Assembly (NCBI GenBank): GCA_023442465.1
Contig: JAEZZQ010000016.1
Span: 496,001-560,000, forward strand
DNA from: Bacillota bacterium
Lineage (GTDB): Bacteria > Bacillota > Clostridia > Lachnospirales > Lachnospiraceae
DNA length: 64,000 nucleotides
Reading direction: 5' to 3'
Below the pieces are notes generated by a model, which ran no database searches, had not been told where the DNA came from, and saw only the letters and a list, made by a program, of their open reading frames with translations. Shown piece after piece: positions 45,967 to 54,837 of this stretch. Position numbers and translations under genes: made by a program. The stretch's first letter is position 1. Every line of letters begins with the position of its first letter.

Positions 45967-46065
45967 TTAAATATCCGTCTGATATCGACCTGCCTGTATC
46001 AAGGCCATTGCTGCTAAAAGTAACACTATAATCAATCCACCTAGTATTCCAATTGCAATGATCAT
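45967..46065 (-). CDS. 32-residue single-pass membrane protein
   Basis: The ATG at 46065 has GGGAGGG upstream. Residues 2 to about 24 are one hydrophobic helix (MIIAIGILGGLIIVLLLAAM), followed by a short polar tail QAGRYQTDI. It lies between two other small genes of the cassette and is probably co-transcribed with them. Such micro-proteins are easily missed. No function can be assigned. Confidence 0.65.
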   Translation of the reverse strand: MIIAIGILGGLIIVLLLAAMALIQAGRYQTDI

Positions 46066-46119
46066 TGTGCCCTCCCTTCATTTTGATAATTTGAAATAGC
46101 TTCATTATAGGAATCTGCT

Positions 46120-46515
46120 TTATAACATAGACATTTCTGTCTCCATGTCTTCTGTATCTTTCAAGGCATAGTATTCTTTAAGCAACAAACGATCTGCCAT
46201 CAGAAAATCCTCCGCTTCATATTCCCCCATCTGGATTGGAGCCAAGAAAGAGATGATCTCCGCGCATAGTAACTGATCGGGACATCGGTCAACAAACCCT
46301 CCTATCGTATCTAAAATCAGGCGGTCTACCATGTCTGTAAGTATTATTTTCTTGGCATCATAAAAATGGGCGCCTATAAAGTTTGCAATATTTTCTGCTG
46401 TCATCTCAAACATAAATTCTTTTCTTGCTTCTCCACTTTCTAAGTAAAGATAGGCAAACCCAAGGTTATCTTTCTTTAACCATTGCTCTACCATTTCTAT
46501 ATCTTCTTTTTTCAT
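46120..46515 (-). CDS. 131-residue acidic protein of the recombinase cassette
   Basis: It starts with MKKEDIEMVEQWLKKDNLGF behind AGGAGGGC. The protein is acidic and soluble, with KIILTDMVDRLILDTIGGFV in the middle and helices ending RLLLKEYYALKDTEDMETEM. There is no motif I recognise. It is the first protein gene after the long non-coding RNA region, whose final hairpin lies only 35 bases upstream of the start codon. The hairpin may therefore influence its translation or mark RNA processing. Confidence 0.7.
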   Translation of the reverse strand: MKKEDIEMVEQWLKKDNLGFAYLYLESGEARKEFMFEMTAENIANFIGAHFYDAKKIILTDMVDRLILDTIGGFVDRCPDQLLCAEIISFLAPIQMGEYEAEDFLMADRLLLKEYYALKDTEDMETEMSML

Positions 46516-46549
46516 TCATGCCCTCCTGACTTTGCTTAATTCCACAAGA

Positions 46550-47185
46550 ATGCGGCGGAATCAAACACTTCCGCCGCATGAATTCTGTTATTAAGCCTTA
46601 CTGCCAATTTTGTTCTTCATTTCAGTTTTGCGCTGAAATGTCTGCTCCCATTCGACACTACTCCCCGGAGCCAGATGCCGCCAAAAACAGAGAGAAAAAT
46701 ATTCTTCCTCCATTCTTTGGTATCCAAGGCAACAATCTGAACTGTCTGCTGGCCTCTGCCGAAATCGGCAGATAGACATCACGGGAATCTCACCCCCACC
46801 ACTGCGTGCTGGCTAATCTCAAGGAGTATCATTATCTGCGCATTCCCTTCTTCGCACCTGTTTGCCACGAACAGGCTGTTATCCGATGTTCTCGCTCGGC
46901 TCCTTAGATGCTATCTTTTTTACAGCCTTATTTGCTGCAGGAGTGTCATTGCGTACCGATAACCGGCTCATGAAATGGCTAATGTATCCAGATTGTTGGA
47001 TATGGCTGGCAGTCCTTTCGTGAGATATGAGGCATCCTGCTCTCGGTAGAAGTATCATATTAATAAAATAGAATCCTCTCCCGGCTTTTATCAAAGTACC
47101 ATGAGAGGAGATACCCGGAAGAGACCATCCGTCCGAGCTGAAAGTTCCTCTCATAAGGTACTCACACAAATATGCCTTTTGACCA
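46550..47185 (-). ncRNA. Long structured non-coding RNA candidate (about 640 nt)
   Basis: Between the sigma-factor gene and the next protein gene lie about 640 bases of clearly higher GC than the neighbourhood, with no convincing gene. Strong pairings occur in minus-strand order: a 14-bp stem with a 2-base bulge (arms 47146-47161 and 47096-47109), TATCCA/TGGATA, a long-range GGCTGT/ACAGCC, CCTGTT/AACAGG, a tetraloop hairpin TCTGCCG-ATTT-CGGCAGA (46755-46772), CATTTCAG/CTGAAATG (46618-46640) and a final perfect 11-bp hairpin (46550-46579). The size and element-borne setting recall the ROOL and GOLLD classes, but I cannot match a consensus from memory. Two short frames inside (96 and 63 codons) lack ribosome sites and protein-like composition. 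Confidence 0.7.
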
Positions 47186-47188
47186 CCC

Positions 47189-47614
47189 TTAACTAAAAAA
47201 GTTTTTTAATTTTTTTATAGCTGCCTGTATTGATTTCCAAACAGCGTTTTGATTTGTTCCTTGTCTTTCAGCAATTTCTCTTGTAGAAAGCCCTTCAAAA
47301 AAATAAAGATGCAATCGCTCTTTTTGAATTTCTGTGAGTGATTGCATCGCTGTCTGTAATATTTTTAAATCCATCTGTCTGATTACCTTTTCCTCAAGAC
47401 TTTCTTCTGTATCCATCAGCAGATTTTCCGTTTCACCTTCTATGTACCCTTCTGCTGTTCTATGTCGCAAATCCCTCATAAACTCTGCATGAGATTCTCT
47501 TCGAAAAGAATTTACTAACATTTCATAAACTTCCTGAGTTACATAGGTATATTCCATATCTTCTATAGAATCTTTATAAAAATCTTTTATCCTAATTTGA
47601 ATATTATCTGGCAC
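47189..47614 (-). CDS. Sigma-70-like region 4 sigma factor of the mobile cassette
   Basis: The C-terminal half has a sigma region 4 pattern: MQSLTEIQKERLHLYFFEGL, then STREIAERQGTNQNAVWKSI, an HTH that would contact -35 DNA, ending in IKKLKNFF. The N-terminal part YVTQEVYEMLVNSFRRESHA occurs in the short sigma-like proteins of Tn916-type and other clostridial elements. The start is probably the GTG at 47614, with GGAGG 9 bases upstream; the frame is open to 47656. It likely activates genes of the element, including the RNA and recombinase operon that follow directly. Confidence 0.78.
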   Translation of the reverse strand: MPDNIQIRIKDFYKDSIEDMEYTYVTQEVYEMLVNSFRRESHAEFMRDLRHRTAEGYIEGETENLLMDTEESLEEKVIRQMDLKILQTAMQSLTEIQKERLHLYFFEGLSTREIAERQGTNQNAVWKSIQAAIKKLKNFFS

Positions 47615-47709
47615 CTTTCCTGTCCTCCATTTCGTAATATTTGAAATGAAGAACAAGCGGGGGTGCTCTAATGCAATAATTTAACTTGTACACAAATAAA
47701 AATGAATGT

Positions 47710-47817
47710 CTACTCCATAATAAATACATCATGGCTAGGATCATCCATCTTTATAAATAAGCTTAATAGTCTTTGTTTACTGTCTCTGTATAGTATGATT
47801 TTTCCCTTAATAAACAT
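47710..47817 (-). CDS. Possible 35-residue protein upstream of the sigma factor
   Basis: The ATG at 47817 opens MFIKGKIILYRDSKQRLLSL, continuing to a stop at 47710. The residue composition and mix of strands and helices look protein-like, but I see no good ribosome site. It may be a remnant of a longer gene. Confidence 0.35.
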   Translation of the reverse strand: MFIKGKIILYRDSKQRLLSLFIKMDDPSHDVFIME

Positions 47818-48352
47818 GGCTCAGAAATATCCGTATATTATGTATTTTTGCCCGTTATAATTCCATAATCATTTATCATGAATACTATTTATTGATTACA
47901 AAAATACTGAGTATGAAAGTTACAGCCTTCATAGAAATCTTTAATTCAATATACAAGGAGCAAGTTATTTCGCAACACTCTCTTTAATAATGACGATATT
48001 ACATGAAGAATATAACCGTATCTGAAACACACAGATAAATGGAAATTTTTTTAAAACTTAGCGACCTGATACGTGACTTTCGAGAACTACTTACAGAAAC
48101 TATATAAGAACATTTATTAAATAATGAATGCTATTTGCATATACATATCATGAAGCGATAATAAAGTTAAGTAGGCGGCTAATTATTAATTGATAAGCCG
48201 CCTACTGCTGTATATCCCTTTACTGCAAAGGACTATAAGAACAGCTCCACCAAATTCAAAATAACTATATTTTACATACCTTTTTAAAGCTAACGTAAAT
48301 TAGCAAAGTGTTTAAAATGCATATATCGGATTAAGTTCAAGAAAATTTTGAT
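47818..48352. other. Gene-free AT-rich stretch with a strong hairpin at 48170-48206
   Basis: A perfect 11-bp stem AGTAGGCGGCT / AGCCGCCTACT (48170-48180 and 48196-48206) with a 15-base loop is the only clear structure. It could terminate the chemoreceptor gene ending at 48353, although 147 bases separate them, or mark the edge of the mobile cassette. The rest has no coding character. Confidence 0.5.
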
Positions 48353-50413
48353 TTAATCCAACTTAAATTTTCCTACCACTTCATTTAGGCTACCCGCGAT
48401 ACTTTCCTGTTTTTTAGACATCTCAGAAACTTCACCCACCAATTGAGATACTTGATCAACTGTATTCATGATGTGATTACTGCTATCTGCCGTGTTGTGA
48501 GTTGATTCTGATATATTTTGTACCGTGTTGGTTACTTCACCCATGATATTTTCGATATTCGTCAACATATTCGAGATTCTTGTAGAATTTCCTTCGATTT
48601 CAGCAGCATCTTCACCATACTGCTTTGCTACATCTACAAACTTATCATAATCCGGTGTAACTGTTTCTTTCAAAAAATTGATTAAAGACTTTGAATCTGT
48701 CATCAGTAGATCAAATGCGAGTTTGACATCCTCAATCGTTTTCTGAATTTCTCTCACTACCTGTGTAGTACTTCCAGCCATCTTACCGATTTCTGTTGCT
48801 ACTACTGCAAATCCTCTTCCTTGCTCACCTGCTCTTGCTGCCTCAATTGAAGCATTGAGAGAAAGCAGATTAATCTGCTGTGCAATATCGGAAATCATTT
48901 CTGCCATCTTGCCAATGGATTCCACAACCTGTGCATTTTCAATACTCTTGTTAAGATTATCTTCGTATTGTCTGGAGAGTTGAATAGCATCATTATATGC
49001 TTCTCTACTGCTCTTTTCAATTTTGCTCGCTCTACCTTTGATTTCTTCTGACATTAGCTTACTCTTTTCTGCTTCACCTGCAAGAATATTAACAGAAGAA
49101 GAAACCTCTTCTGCGGACGCATTTACTTCCTGTGTTGCTGCACTGGCTGACATCATTTCTCCATTTACTTTATCCATTAGCATTACAATATTTTTAAATT
49201 CTTTCAGTAATTTATTCGCAGAATTATTTAAATTTTCACTTGAATTATGAATATCCTCCGCATATCCATAAATATTTGTAAGAATAATTTTATTACTTTC
49301 ATACATTACATTCAGTGATTTTCCCATCTGTCCCAGTTCATCAATTCTACGGATGGACATTGGTTCAATCGAGAAATCTCCTTGAGCTAAAGTATTTGCA
49401 AATTTATGGACGCTCTTTAGTCCTTTTGCAATTGAACGCACCTGTATTAAAATGGCGATAACGGATACAATTGCCGCTACAACGCCTATTACAGCAAGAA
49501 TCTCTACTAATTCTCTCACCGGTTTATCTAATTGTGACTGCGGAATTCTTATAACAATCTTCCAATCCACTCCAGGAATTGTATCATAATACAATGTATA
49601 AGACTCCGCACCTTCCTGATAGTGTGCAAAACCACTTTCTTCTGCCAGAATTTCCTGCCCTATAGCTACCAATGCTGTGTTTTCTTCATCTAAAATGCTC
49701 ATACCACTTGATACTTTATTTGGATCAGAGTTACCAAGATATGTACCGGTTTCACCTTCGAGTAACATCGCATCTCCAGCATCACCAACCCGTACTGCTC
49801 CAATAATATTCTGGAGCGAAGAAACATCTATCTCTATACTTACACATCCAATATAATTACCAATTGGATTGCGCATAGGTAAAACACAAGTAATTAATGA
49901 CTTTCCACTCATCTCATCATAATATGGCCTTAAATAAACTTGCTCTTCCGCTTCTTTTGCCACCAGATAAAATTCCCGATTAAAATAATCATACTCGGGA
50001 GTATTTCTATCATAAGTTACTACAACTTCCTTTCCATTTCTATATGCATAAAACCCACCATATTTTTCTGTCGGTTTATATTCGTTTGGTTCAAACCAAA
50101 TTCCTGATCCATAGATGATTTTACTATCTTCAATTATATCCTTCAGAAACACTTCGAATTTATACTGCAACAATGTCTTATAGCTATTTGTTACTGTGGT
50201 TGATAATTTAGACAAAACACTAGAAGCCATGTTTAACTCATTCGTAATCGTCACTTTCTGTGCAATGAGTTCTGCACTAACCCATTCCTGTGTCTGTTCA
50301 GAAATAATGACTTGTCCTTTTCTTGCACTGATTACCGTATATAGCACAAACGCAATGATTACCGGTGCCAAAATTCCCAAAATCAGTTTTGTCCCAATTT
50401 TCTTTGGTTTCAT
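48353..50413 (-). CDS. Methyl-accepting chemotaxis protein with dCACHE sensor
   Basis: The 686 residues have membrane helix 1 at about 8-29 and an extracellular double-CACHE sensor at about 40-295 (GIWFEPNEYKPTEKYGGFYA, YYDEMSGKSLITCVLPMRNP). Membrane helix 2 lies at about 303-326, a HAMP segment follows, and the cytoplasmic signalling region carries the conserved tip INLLSLNASIEAARAGEQGR. It relays ligand binding through CheW/CheA to the flagellar motor. dCACHE sensors bind amino acids, carboxylates and other small molecules; the ligand is unknown. Lying beside the deoxy-sugar locus, it might guide movement to that nutrient, though this is speculation. AGGAGG precedes the ATG. It is transcribed alone. 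Confidence 0.92.
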   Translation of the reverse strand: MKPKKIGTKLILGILAPVIIAFVLYTVISARKGQVIISEQTQEWVSAELIAQKVTITNELNMASSVLSKLSTTVTNSYKTLLQYKFEVFLKDIIEDSKIIYGSGIWFEPNEYKPTEKYGGFYAYRNGKEVVVTYDRNTPEYDYFNREFYLVAKEAEEQVYLRPYYDEMSGKSLITCVLPMRNPIGNYIGCVSIEIDVSSLQNIIGAVRVGDAGDAMLLEGETGTYLGNSDPNKVSSGMSILDEENTALVAIGQEILAEESGFAHYQEGAESYTLYYDTIPGVDWKIVIRIPQSQLDKPVRELVEILAVIGVVAAIVSVIAILIQVRSIAKGLKSVHKFANTLAQGDFSIEPMSIRRIDELGQMGKSLNVMYESNKIILTNIYGYAEDIHNSSENLNNSANKLLKEFKNIVMLMDKVNGEMMSASAATQEVNASAEEVSSSVNILAGEAEKSKLMSEEIKGRASKIEKSSREAYNDAIQLSRQYEDNLNKSIENAQVVESIGKMAEMISDIAQQINLLSLNASIEAARAGEQGRGFAVVATEIGKMAGSTTQVVREIQKTIEDVKLAFDLLMTDSKSLINFLKETVTPDYDKFVDVAKQYGEDAAEIEGNSTRISNMLTNIENIMGEVTNTVQNISESTHNTADSSNHIMNTVDQVSQLVGEVSEMSKKQESIAGSLNEVVGKFKLD

Positions 50414-50661
50414 AAGTTCGTTTCCTCCTATTATTAATTTCGATACCTTTACAACATGTCCACTATACTTTTCCTAATCCCTACGCATCCAATACAGTTT
50501 TTCTGTTTACAATATTAAATTTACTTGCATTTTCATATTAAATAATGTTCTGTTGTTTGTACTTTCAGAATCCAAACATGATATAGGTTTAATAAATAAC
50601 ATCAAATTATTATTGTCTCTACGATTATCCTGTAAGTAAGAATATTCGTAATTTTTCAAAA

Positions 50662-51456
50662 CTATTTTCCAAGTTGTTCCATTACCCTCTTAGTAATTTC
50701 TTTTATCAATTCCTGTTTATCATCATTTGATTTTACAAAATCACAAATACTTCCATTGTCTTTTACCATTTCTTTGTCCATAGACAAATCAGCTGGATGC
50801 CGCCCAGGAATCTCCATCTTTTTTCTAACTTCATATAATTTCCGAATATTTTCTTTGTCAAATTCTTTAGCCCCGCCAAGCTGTCTTGCCTTATATAATA
50901 ATTCCGCATAAAATTCAACAGATTCCATTTTCATGTATGCTGCAAGAACATCTGTCGACCAAGTTAAAGCGCCATGACTCTCAAGTAAAACTGCATCAAA
51001 ATGCTCGAGATATGGTTCTATAGCATCAGGAATTTCCATCGTAGACGGGGTTCCATAAGGAGTAATTGGGACATAACCAAGTGCAATAACTGCCTCTGGC
51101 ATGATAGGTTGCGTCAATGGAATTCCTGCAATTGCAAAACTTGTTGCAAATGTAGGATGTGCATGTACAACCGCTCCCACGTCAGGTCTCTTCTGATACA
51201 CACGCATATGCATTTTAATTTCTGAAGATGGTTTGAATCCTTTATCTGCATGAAGTAAATTTCCTTGTGCATCAACTTTGCAAATATACTCAGGAGTCAT
51301 AAATCCTTTAGACACTCCTGTAGGTGTACATAAAAATTCATTGTCATTAAGTTTTACAGAAATGTTGCCATCATTTGCTGCAACCATGTTGCGATCATAA
51401 ATCCTTTTTCCAATGTCACAAATCAATTTTTTAATTTCATATTCATTCTGTACCAT
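50662..51456 (-). CDS. fucA: Class II aldolase (L-fuculose-1-phosphate aldolase type) with C-terminal tail
   Basis: The 264 residues hold a zinc-dependent class II aldolase/adducin domain: GNISVKLND near 30, Glu79 in KPSSEIKMH, zinc ligands His98 and His100 in VVHAHPT and His161 in ESHGALTW. It would cleave fuculose-1-phosphate (or rhamnulose-1-phosphate) to DHAP and lactaldehyde. E. coli FucA is about 215 residues; here a linker and an amphipathic helix (DKQELIKEITKRVMEQLGK) extend the C-terminus. This is the pattern of encapsulation peptides that load aldolases into fucose/rhamnose microcompartments. No shell genes lie in the window. The kinase gene precedes it by 132 bases on the same strand. 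Confidence 0.85.
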   Translation of the reverse strand: MVQNEYEIKKLICDIGKRIYDRNMVAANDGNISVKLNDNEFLCTPTGVSKGFMTPEYICKVDAQGNLLHADKGFKPSSEIKMHMRVYQKRPDVGAVVHAHPTFATSFAIAGIPLTQPIMPEAVIALGYVPITPYGTPSTMEIPDAIEPYLEHFDAVLLESHGALTWSTDVLAAYMKMESVEFYAELLYKARQLGGAKEFDKENIRKLYEVRKKMEIPGRHPADLSMDKEMVKDNGSICDFVKSNDDKQELIKEITKRVMEQLGK

Positions 51457-51588
51457 TCTTTTTCTCCTTTTCTTTGCATTGCATTATTTTAATTCTAATT
51501 AAAAATTTCTCTTACATACAAATTGCTGATTACAATCAGGAGGAAGCCTTCTACATACACTCCCCTAACTTTGTAAATTCGTATAATA

Positions 51589-52986
51589 CTAATTATAACT
51601 TTGAATTTCAAAGGATTTTGCCACACATTCCTTTGCTTCTGTCAAATCCTTGAAATCTCCATTCCTAATCATCTGCGTCAGGATATTTCCAATGGCGGTA
51701 GCTTCACCCGGTCCCGCATGTACAGATATTCCCGTATATTTTGCAGTTAGCTCATTTAAATATACTGCATTGGAACCCCCACCAATAATACTAATACATG
51801 GATAATTAATTCCAGTCAGTTTTTCAATTTTTTTCAATTTATCACCATAACATTTTGCAAGGCTTTTATATACAACCGACGCAAGCTGTGGAAGCGTTTT
51901 GGGCACTACTTGGTTTGTCTTACGGCAATATTCTTGAATTGCTGCAGCCATATCAACCGGAGAGAGGAAACTGTCATCCTGACAATCTACAATTGATGAA
52001 ATCGTTTCCTTTGATGCCATATTGCATAATTCACCATAAGATATATTCGGAGCCAATTGTTTACGTACTGACTGAATCATCCAAAGACCCATAATATTTG
52101 TCAAATATGTGATTTTTCCGTTATACCCGCCTTCATTCGTGAAATTAGCTTCTTTACTTGCATAAGAACAGTCTGCTACAGTTCTTTCCACTCCCATAAG
52201 GGACCATGTCCCGGAACTGATATAACATATATCTTCTCTATTGGACGGAATTGCCATAATTGCAGAGGCTGTATCATGAGTAGGCGGTAATACTACTTGA
52301 CAGTCATACCCCACCATTTCCCGCACTTTCTTTGTCAAAGGACCTACTACAGTCCCTGGCATACAAATCTTTTGGAATATTCTTTTGGAATATCCTAGTT
52401 TTTCAATTAATTCATAATCCCAGTCTTTCGTTACCGGATTTAAAAGCTGGCTTGTTGTAGCTTCTGAATATTCCTGCACCTTATTACCTGACAGCTTATA
52501 ATGAAAATAATCCGGTATCATTAATAACGCTTCTGCCTTTTCCATATAATCTGGATTGTTTTTCTTAATAGCCATCAGCTGATATATTGTATTATAGATG
52601 GCTTTCTGAATACCTGTTCTTGAATATAAATCTACTTCATTGATAATTTTATATACTTCTTTATCCATACCATCCGTTCTCTGGTCTCTATATCCAACTG
52701 CTTTTCCGAGCAAATTATTTTCTTTATCAAGTAAAACAAAATCAACCCCCCAGGTATCAATCCCGACACTTACCGGAATTTTATTCAGCTCTTTGCACTT
52801 TTTCATACCTGTGATAATTGCTCTAAACAGTCTATCCACATCCCAATAGAGCGTTCCATCCACGTTATCCATACCGTTCCAAAAACGATATACTTCTTCC
52901 AGTCTTATTTTCCCATTTCTCAGATGTGCCAAAATATGTCTTCCACTAGAAGCTCCAATATCAATTGCAAGAAAATACTTTCTCAT
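51589..52986 (-). CDS. FGGY-family deoxy-sugar kinase (rhamnulokinase/fuculokinase)
   Basis: The 465 residues are an FGGY carbohydrate kinase: the N-terminal phosphate loop FLAIDIGASSGRH and GIDTWGVDFVLLD near 75. THDTASAIMAIP near 236 and ISSGTWSLMGVE near 257 follow, with the C-terminal ATP-site loop IIGGGSNAVYLNEL near 398. IGASSGR is the RhaB-type signature, and clostridial kinases of fuculose and rhamnulose both look like this. With an L-fucose isomerase in the same locus and no rhamnose isomerase visible, L-fuculose is the likelier substrate. It starts 14 bases after the small upstream gene. Confidence 0.88.
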   Translation of the reverse strand: MRKYFLAIDIGASSGRHILAHLRNGKIRLEEVYRFWNGMDNVDGTLYWDVDRLFRAIITGMKKCKELNKIPVSVGIDTWGVDFVLLDKENNLLGKAVGYRDQRTDGMDKEVYKIINEVDLYSRTGIQKAIYNTIYQLMAIKKNNPDYMEKAEALLMIPDYFHYKLSGNKVQEYSEATTSQLLNPVTKDWDYELIEKLGYSKRIFQKICMPGTVVGPLTKKVREMVGYDCQVVLPPTHDTASAIMAIPSNREDICYISSGTWSLMGVERTVADCSYASKEANFTNEGGYNGKITYLTNIMGLWMIQSVRKQLAPNISYGELCNMASKETISSIVDCQDDSFLSPVDMAAAIQEYCRKTNQVVPKTLPQLASVVYKSLAKCYGDKLKKIEKLTGINYPCISIIGGGSNAVYLNELTAKYTGISVHAGPGEATAIGNILTQMIRNGDFKDLTEAKECVAKSFEIQSYN

Positions 52987-53000
52987 ATTATTTAACCTTC

Positions 53001-53438
53001 CTAAAAAATACCAAATATTTTTTCTCGAAATGAATTATATATTTTGTCATAATCTGCATACTGAAATTTTTTATTCTTTGTTTCAATTCTCCATACATCA
53101 CGAATTGTATCTGCCACTACTGACTTACTCTTTTTTTCCGTTAAAAGAATTGCAGGAAATACATAATAAATCATAAAAAGATTCAGATTTGCTTCCATAT
53201 GAGATTTCAATTTTCCTTTTATTGAATATGTACTAATAACAGTTTTCACAAAAATATTAGCAACTTCCTGGGCCGCAATTTCTTGATCCGAACTATTTTT
53301 TACATATTCTGTCATCTCATCAAAAAAATGACCATAATCCTTTATGAATCCTTTCATATTCGTTTTATAAGATGTTTTTTTTAATTTTTTCATCATATCG
53401 AGCATATTATCAAACATGCTCTCACTTTTCTCCAACAT
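53001..53438 (-). CDS. Uncharacterised helical protein of the deoxy-sugar locus
   Basis: The 145 residues appear wholly helical: MLEKSESMFDNMLDMMKKLK, then NMKGFIKDYGHFFDEMTEYV, SSDQEIAAQEVANIFVKTVI and a hydrophobic stretch LNLFMIYYVFPAIL that could touch a membrane. It ends in YNSFREKIFGIF. No family is recognised. GGAGG lies 6 bases before the ATG, and only 14 bases separate it from the kinase gene, so it belongs to the kinase-aldolase transcript. The terminator at 53521-53554 stands between it and the transporter genes. Confidence 0.6.
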   Translation of the reverse strand: MLEKSESMFDNMLDMMKKLKKTSYKTNMKGFIKDYGHFFDEMTEYVKNSSDQEIAAQEVANIFVKTVISTYSIKGKLKSHMEANLNLFMIYYVFPAILLTEKKSKSVVADTIRDVWRIETKNKKFQYADYDKIYNSFREKIFGIF

Positions 53439-53520
53439 ATGCTTCCTCCAAATCTCTTTTTAAGAAAGTATCTTCGATACTTTCAATTCCTCATGCCTCC
53501 TCATTTATGAGGAAAAGGCA

Positions 53521-53554
53521 AATAAGGGACTCGGATAAATCCCAGTCCCTTATT
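53521..53554 (-). terminator. Hairpin between the sugar-binding protein and the kinase transcript
   Basis: A perfect 11-bp stem AATAAGGGACT / AGTCCCTTATT with a 12-base loop lies 32 bases after the binding-protein stop. The following sequence is only partly T-rich (TTGCCTTTTCC). It may raise binding-protein mRNA stability while letting some transcription pass. Confidence 0.65.
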
Positions 53555-53585
53555 GTTGAATCAGTTATTTATTCTTTAATATAAA

Positions 53586-54755
53586 TTAGTCGTAAAGGTT
53601 AGGCGCGATAGATTCATCTTCCATATTTGTTGTATCATACCAGTAACCCTGTGTGGGAACATCAGCTACTGATTCGCCATTAGCAATCTTAACAAGTGTT
53701 TCTACTGTCATCTGCCCCATTGCAAGAGGAGACTGTGTAACTGCACCAAACATCTTACCGCTTGTGATAGCACCTTTAATTACAGAACCGGCATCGAAAC
53801 CTGCTGCTAAAATAGAAGTTGCAGGATCTGTTCCTAATACATCAAGGTTTTCATTAGCTGTTAAAATACCTTCTGCCGCAACCTGATTAGAGCCAAACAT
53901 ACCAATTGTATCTGCCTTATTTAAGATAACAGATGCTTCTGTAGCACAAAGTTCAACTGTTGTTTGGGCAGGTACTGCTACTTCAATGATAACGTCTGCA
54001 CCAGCTTCATCACCAGCATCTTTACAATTGTTTACATAATATTCGTTACCAACAACCGCAATTTTCTTGCCATCAGCTACTGCTAATTCAGCAAATTTGT
54101 CGATAAAACCAAGACCACGACTTGTGATAGATTCAGATGTAGCTTCCTGGTTAACTTCTCCAATTCTTACAGGTGCCGTAGCGTTAGCAATTTTATCCTT
54201 TAATGCCGGATATAAATTTTCTGCAGCTGTTGCACCGGCTGCGTAATTATCCGTAGCGATTGTGGATAATACAGATCCTGCAGGAGCATCCGGAATACCA
54301 GAGTCAAAACATACTACCGGAATACCACTGTCCATAGCCTTCTGTAAAGAGTCGAGACATGCACTCTGGTCACTTGCTGCAAGACCGATTCCATCTGGTG
54401 CTGAATTGATAGCACTGTTTAACATATTAACCTGATCCGCGATGTCAGATTCTGCGTTAGGACCTGTACAGTTTACTGTAACACCTAATTCTTCCGCTTT
54501 CTGATTTACACCGGTAACGGCTGCCTGCCAGTATGAAGACTGATAACTCTTAACGATGACTTCAAATCTAAGATCTGCTGCAGTTGATGCTTCTTCAGTT
54601 GTAGATGATGTTTCTTCAGTTGCAGGCGCTGCTTCTTCAGCTGCAGGCGCTGCTTCTTTAGTTGCAGGTGCTGCTTCTTCTTTTGCTCCGCAGCCAACAA
54701 GTACTGTTGCTACCATAGCTACGCTCAAAAGTGTTGCTAAAATCCTTCTTTTCAT
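53586..54755 (-). CDS. Sugar ABC transporter substrate-binding lipoprotein
   Basis: The 389 residues start with a lipoprotein signal (ATVLVGC, lipidated Cys at 22) and an Ala/Pro/Glu linker with imperfect 7-residue repeats (EEAAPAT type, about 27-57). A type I periplasmic-binding-protein fold of the RbsB group follows: DLRFEVIVKSYQSSYWQAAV, GIGLAASDQSACLD, VVCFDSGIPD and ILAAGFDAGSVI. It would capture a monosaccharide outside the membrane and hand it to the two permeases encoded downstream of the ATPase. AAGGAGG precedes the ATG. It is the last gene of the transporter run, followed by a strong hairpin. Confidence 0.9.
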   Translation of the reverse strand: MKRRILATLLSVAMVATVLVGCGAKEEAAPATKEAAPAAEEAAPATEETSSTTEEASTAADLRFEVIVKSYQSSYWQAAVTGVNQKAEELGVTVNCTGPNAESDIADQVNMLNSAINSAPDGIGLAASDQSACLDSLQKAMDSGIPVVCFDSGIPDAPAGSVLSTIATDNYAAGATAAENLYPALKDKIANATAPVRIGEVNQEATSESITSRGLGFIDKFAELAVADGKKIAVVGNEYYVNNCKDAGDEAGADVIIEVAVPAQTTVELCATEASVILNKADTIGMFGSNQVAAEGILTANENLDVLGTDPATSILAAGFDAGSVIKGAITSGKMFGAVTQSPLAMGQMTVETLVKIANGESVADVPTQGYWYDTTNMEDESIAPNLYD

Positions 54756-54837
54756 CTTTAATCCTCCTTAAAAATGTGGTTTTATTTATGTAACTGCTTT
54801 TGCAGTCTCATATCACTTTAGAACCAAAATATAATCG

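Larger units (their letters stand above)
41255..47817 (-). mobile_element. Serine-recombinase cassette of an integrative element
   Basis: Sigma factor, long RNA, four small genes and three recombinase genes lie in one direction and overlap or abut at the recombinase end. No relaxase, coupling protein or replication gene is in the window. It is therefore either a small mobilisable element or the surviving end of a larger ICE, whose cargo may be the defence genes to the left. The exact ends are not proven; candidates are the inverted repeat at 41289-41338 and the region 47.8-48.2 kb. Confidence 0.5.

Noticed and set aside
46591..46782. 63-codon minus-strand frame in the same region
   Set aside because: Same reasons; it also starts inside a hairpin arm.
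46879..47169. 96-codon minus-strand frame inside the long RNA region
   Set aside because: There is no ribosome site and no protein-like pattern, and it runs through the strongest RNA stems; the structured-RNA reading explains the sequence better.
51589..52986. Calling the kinase a rhamnulokinase outright
   Set aside because: The motif is RhaB-like, but the locus has an L-fucose isomerase and no rhamnose isomerase, so the substrate is left open.
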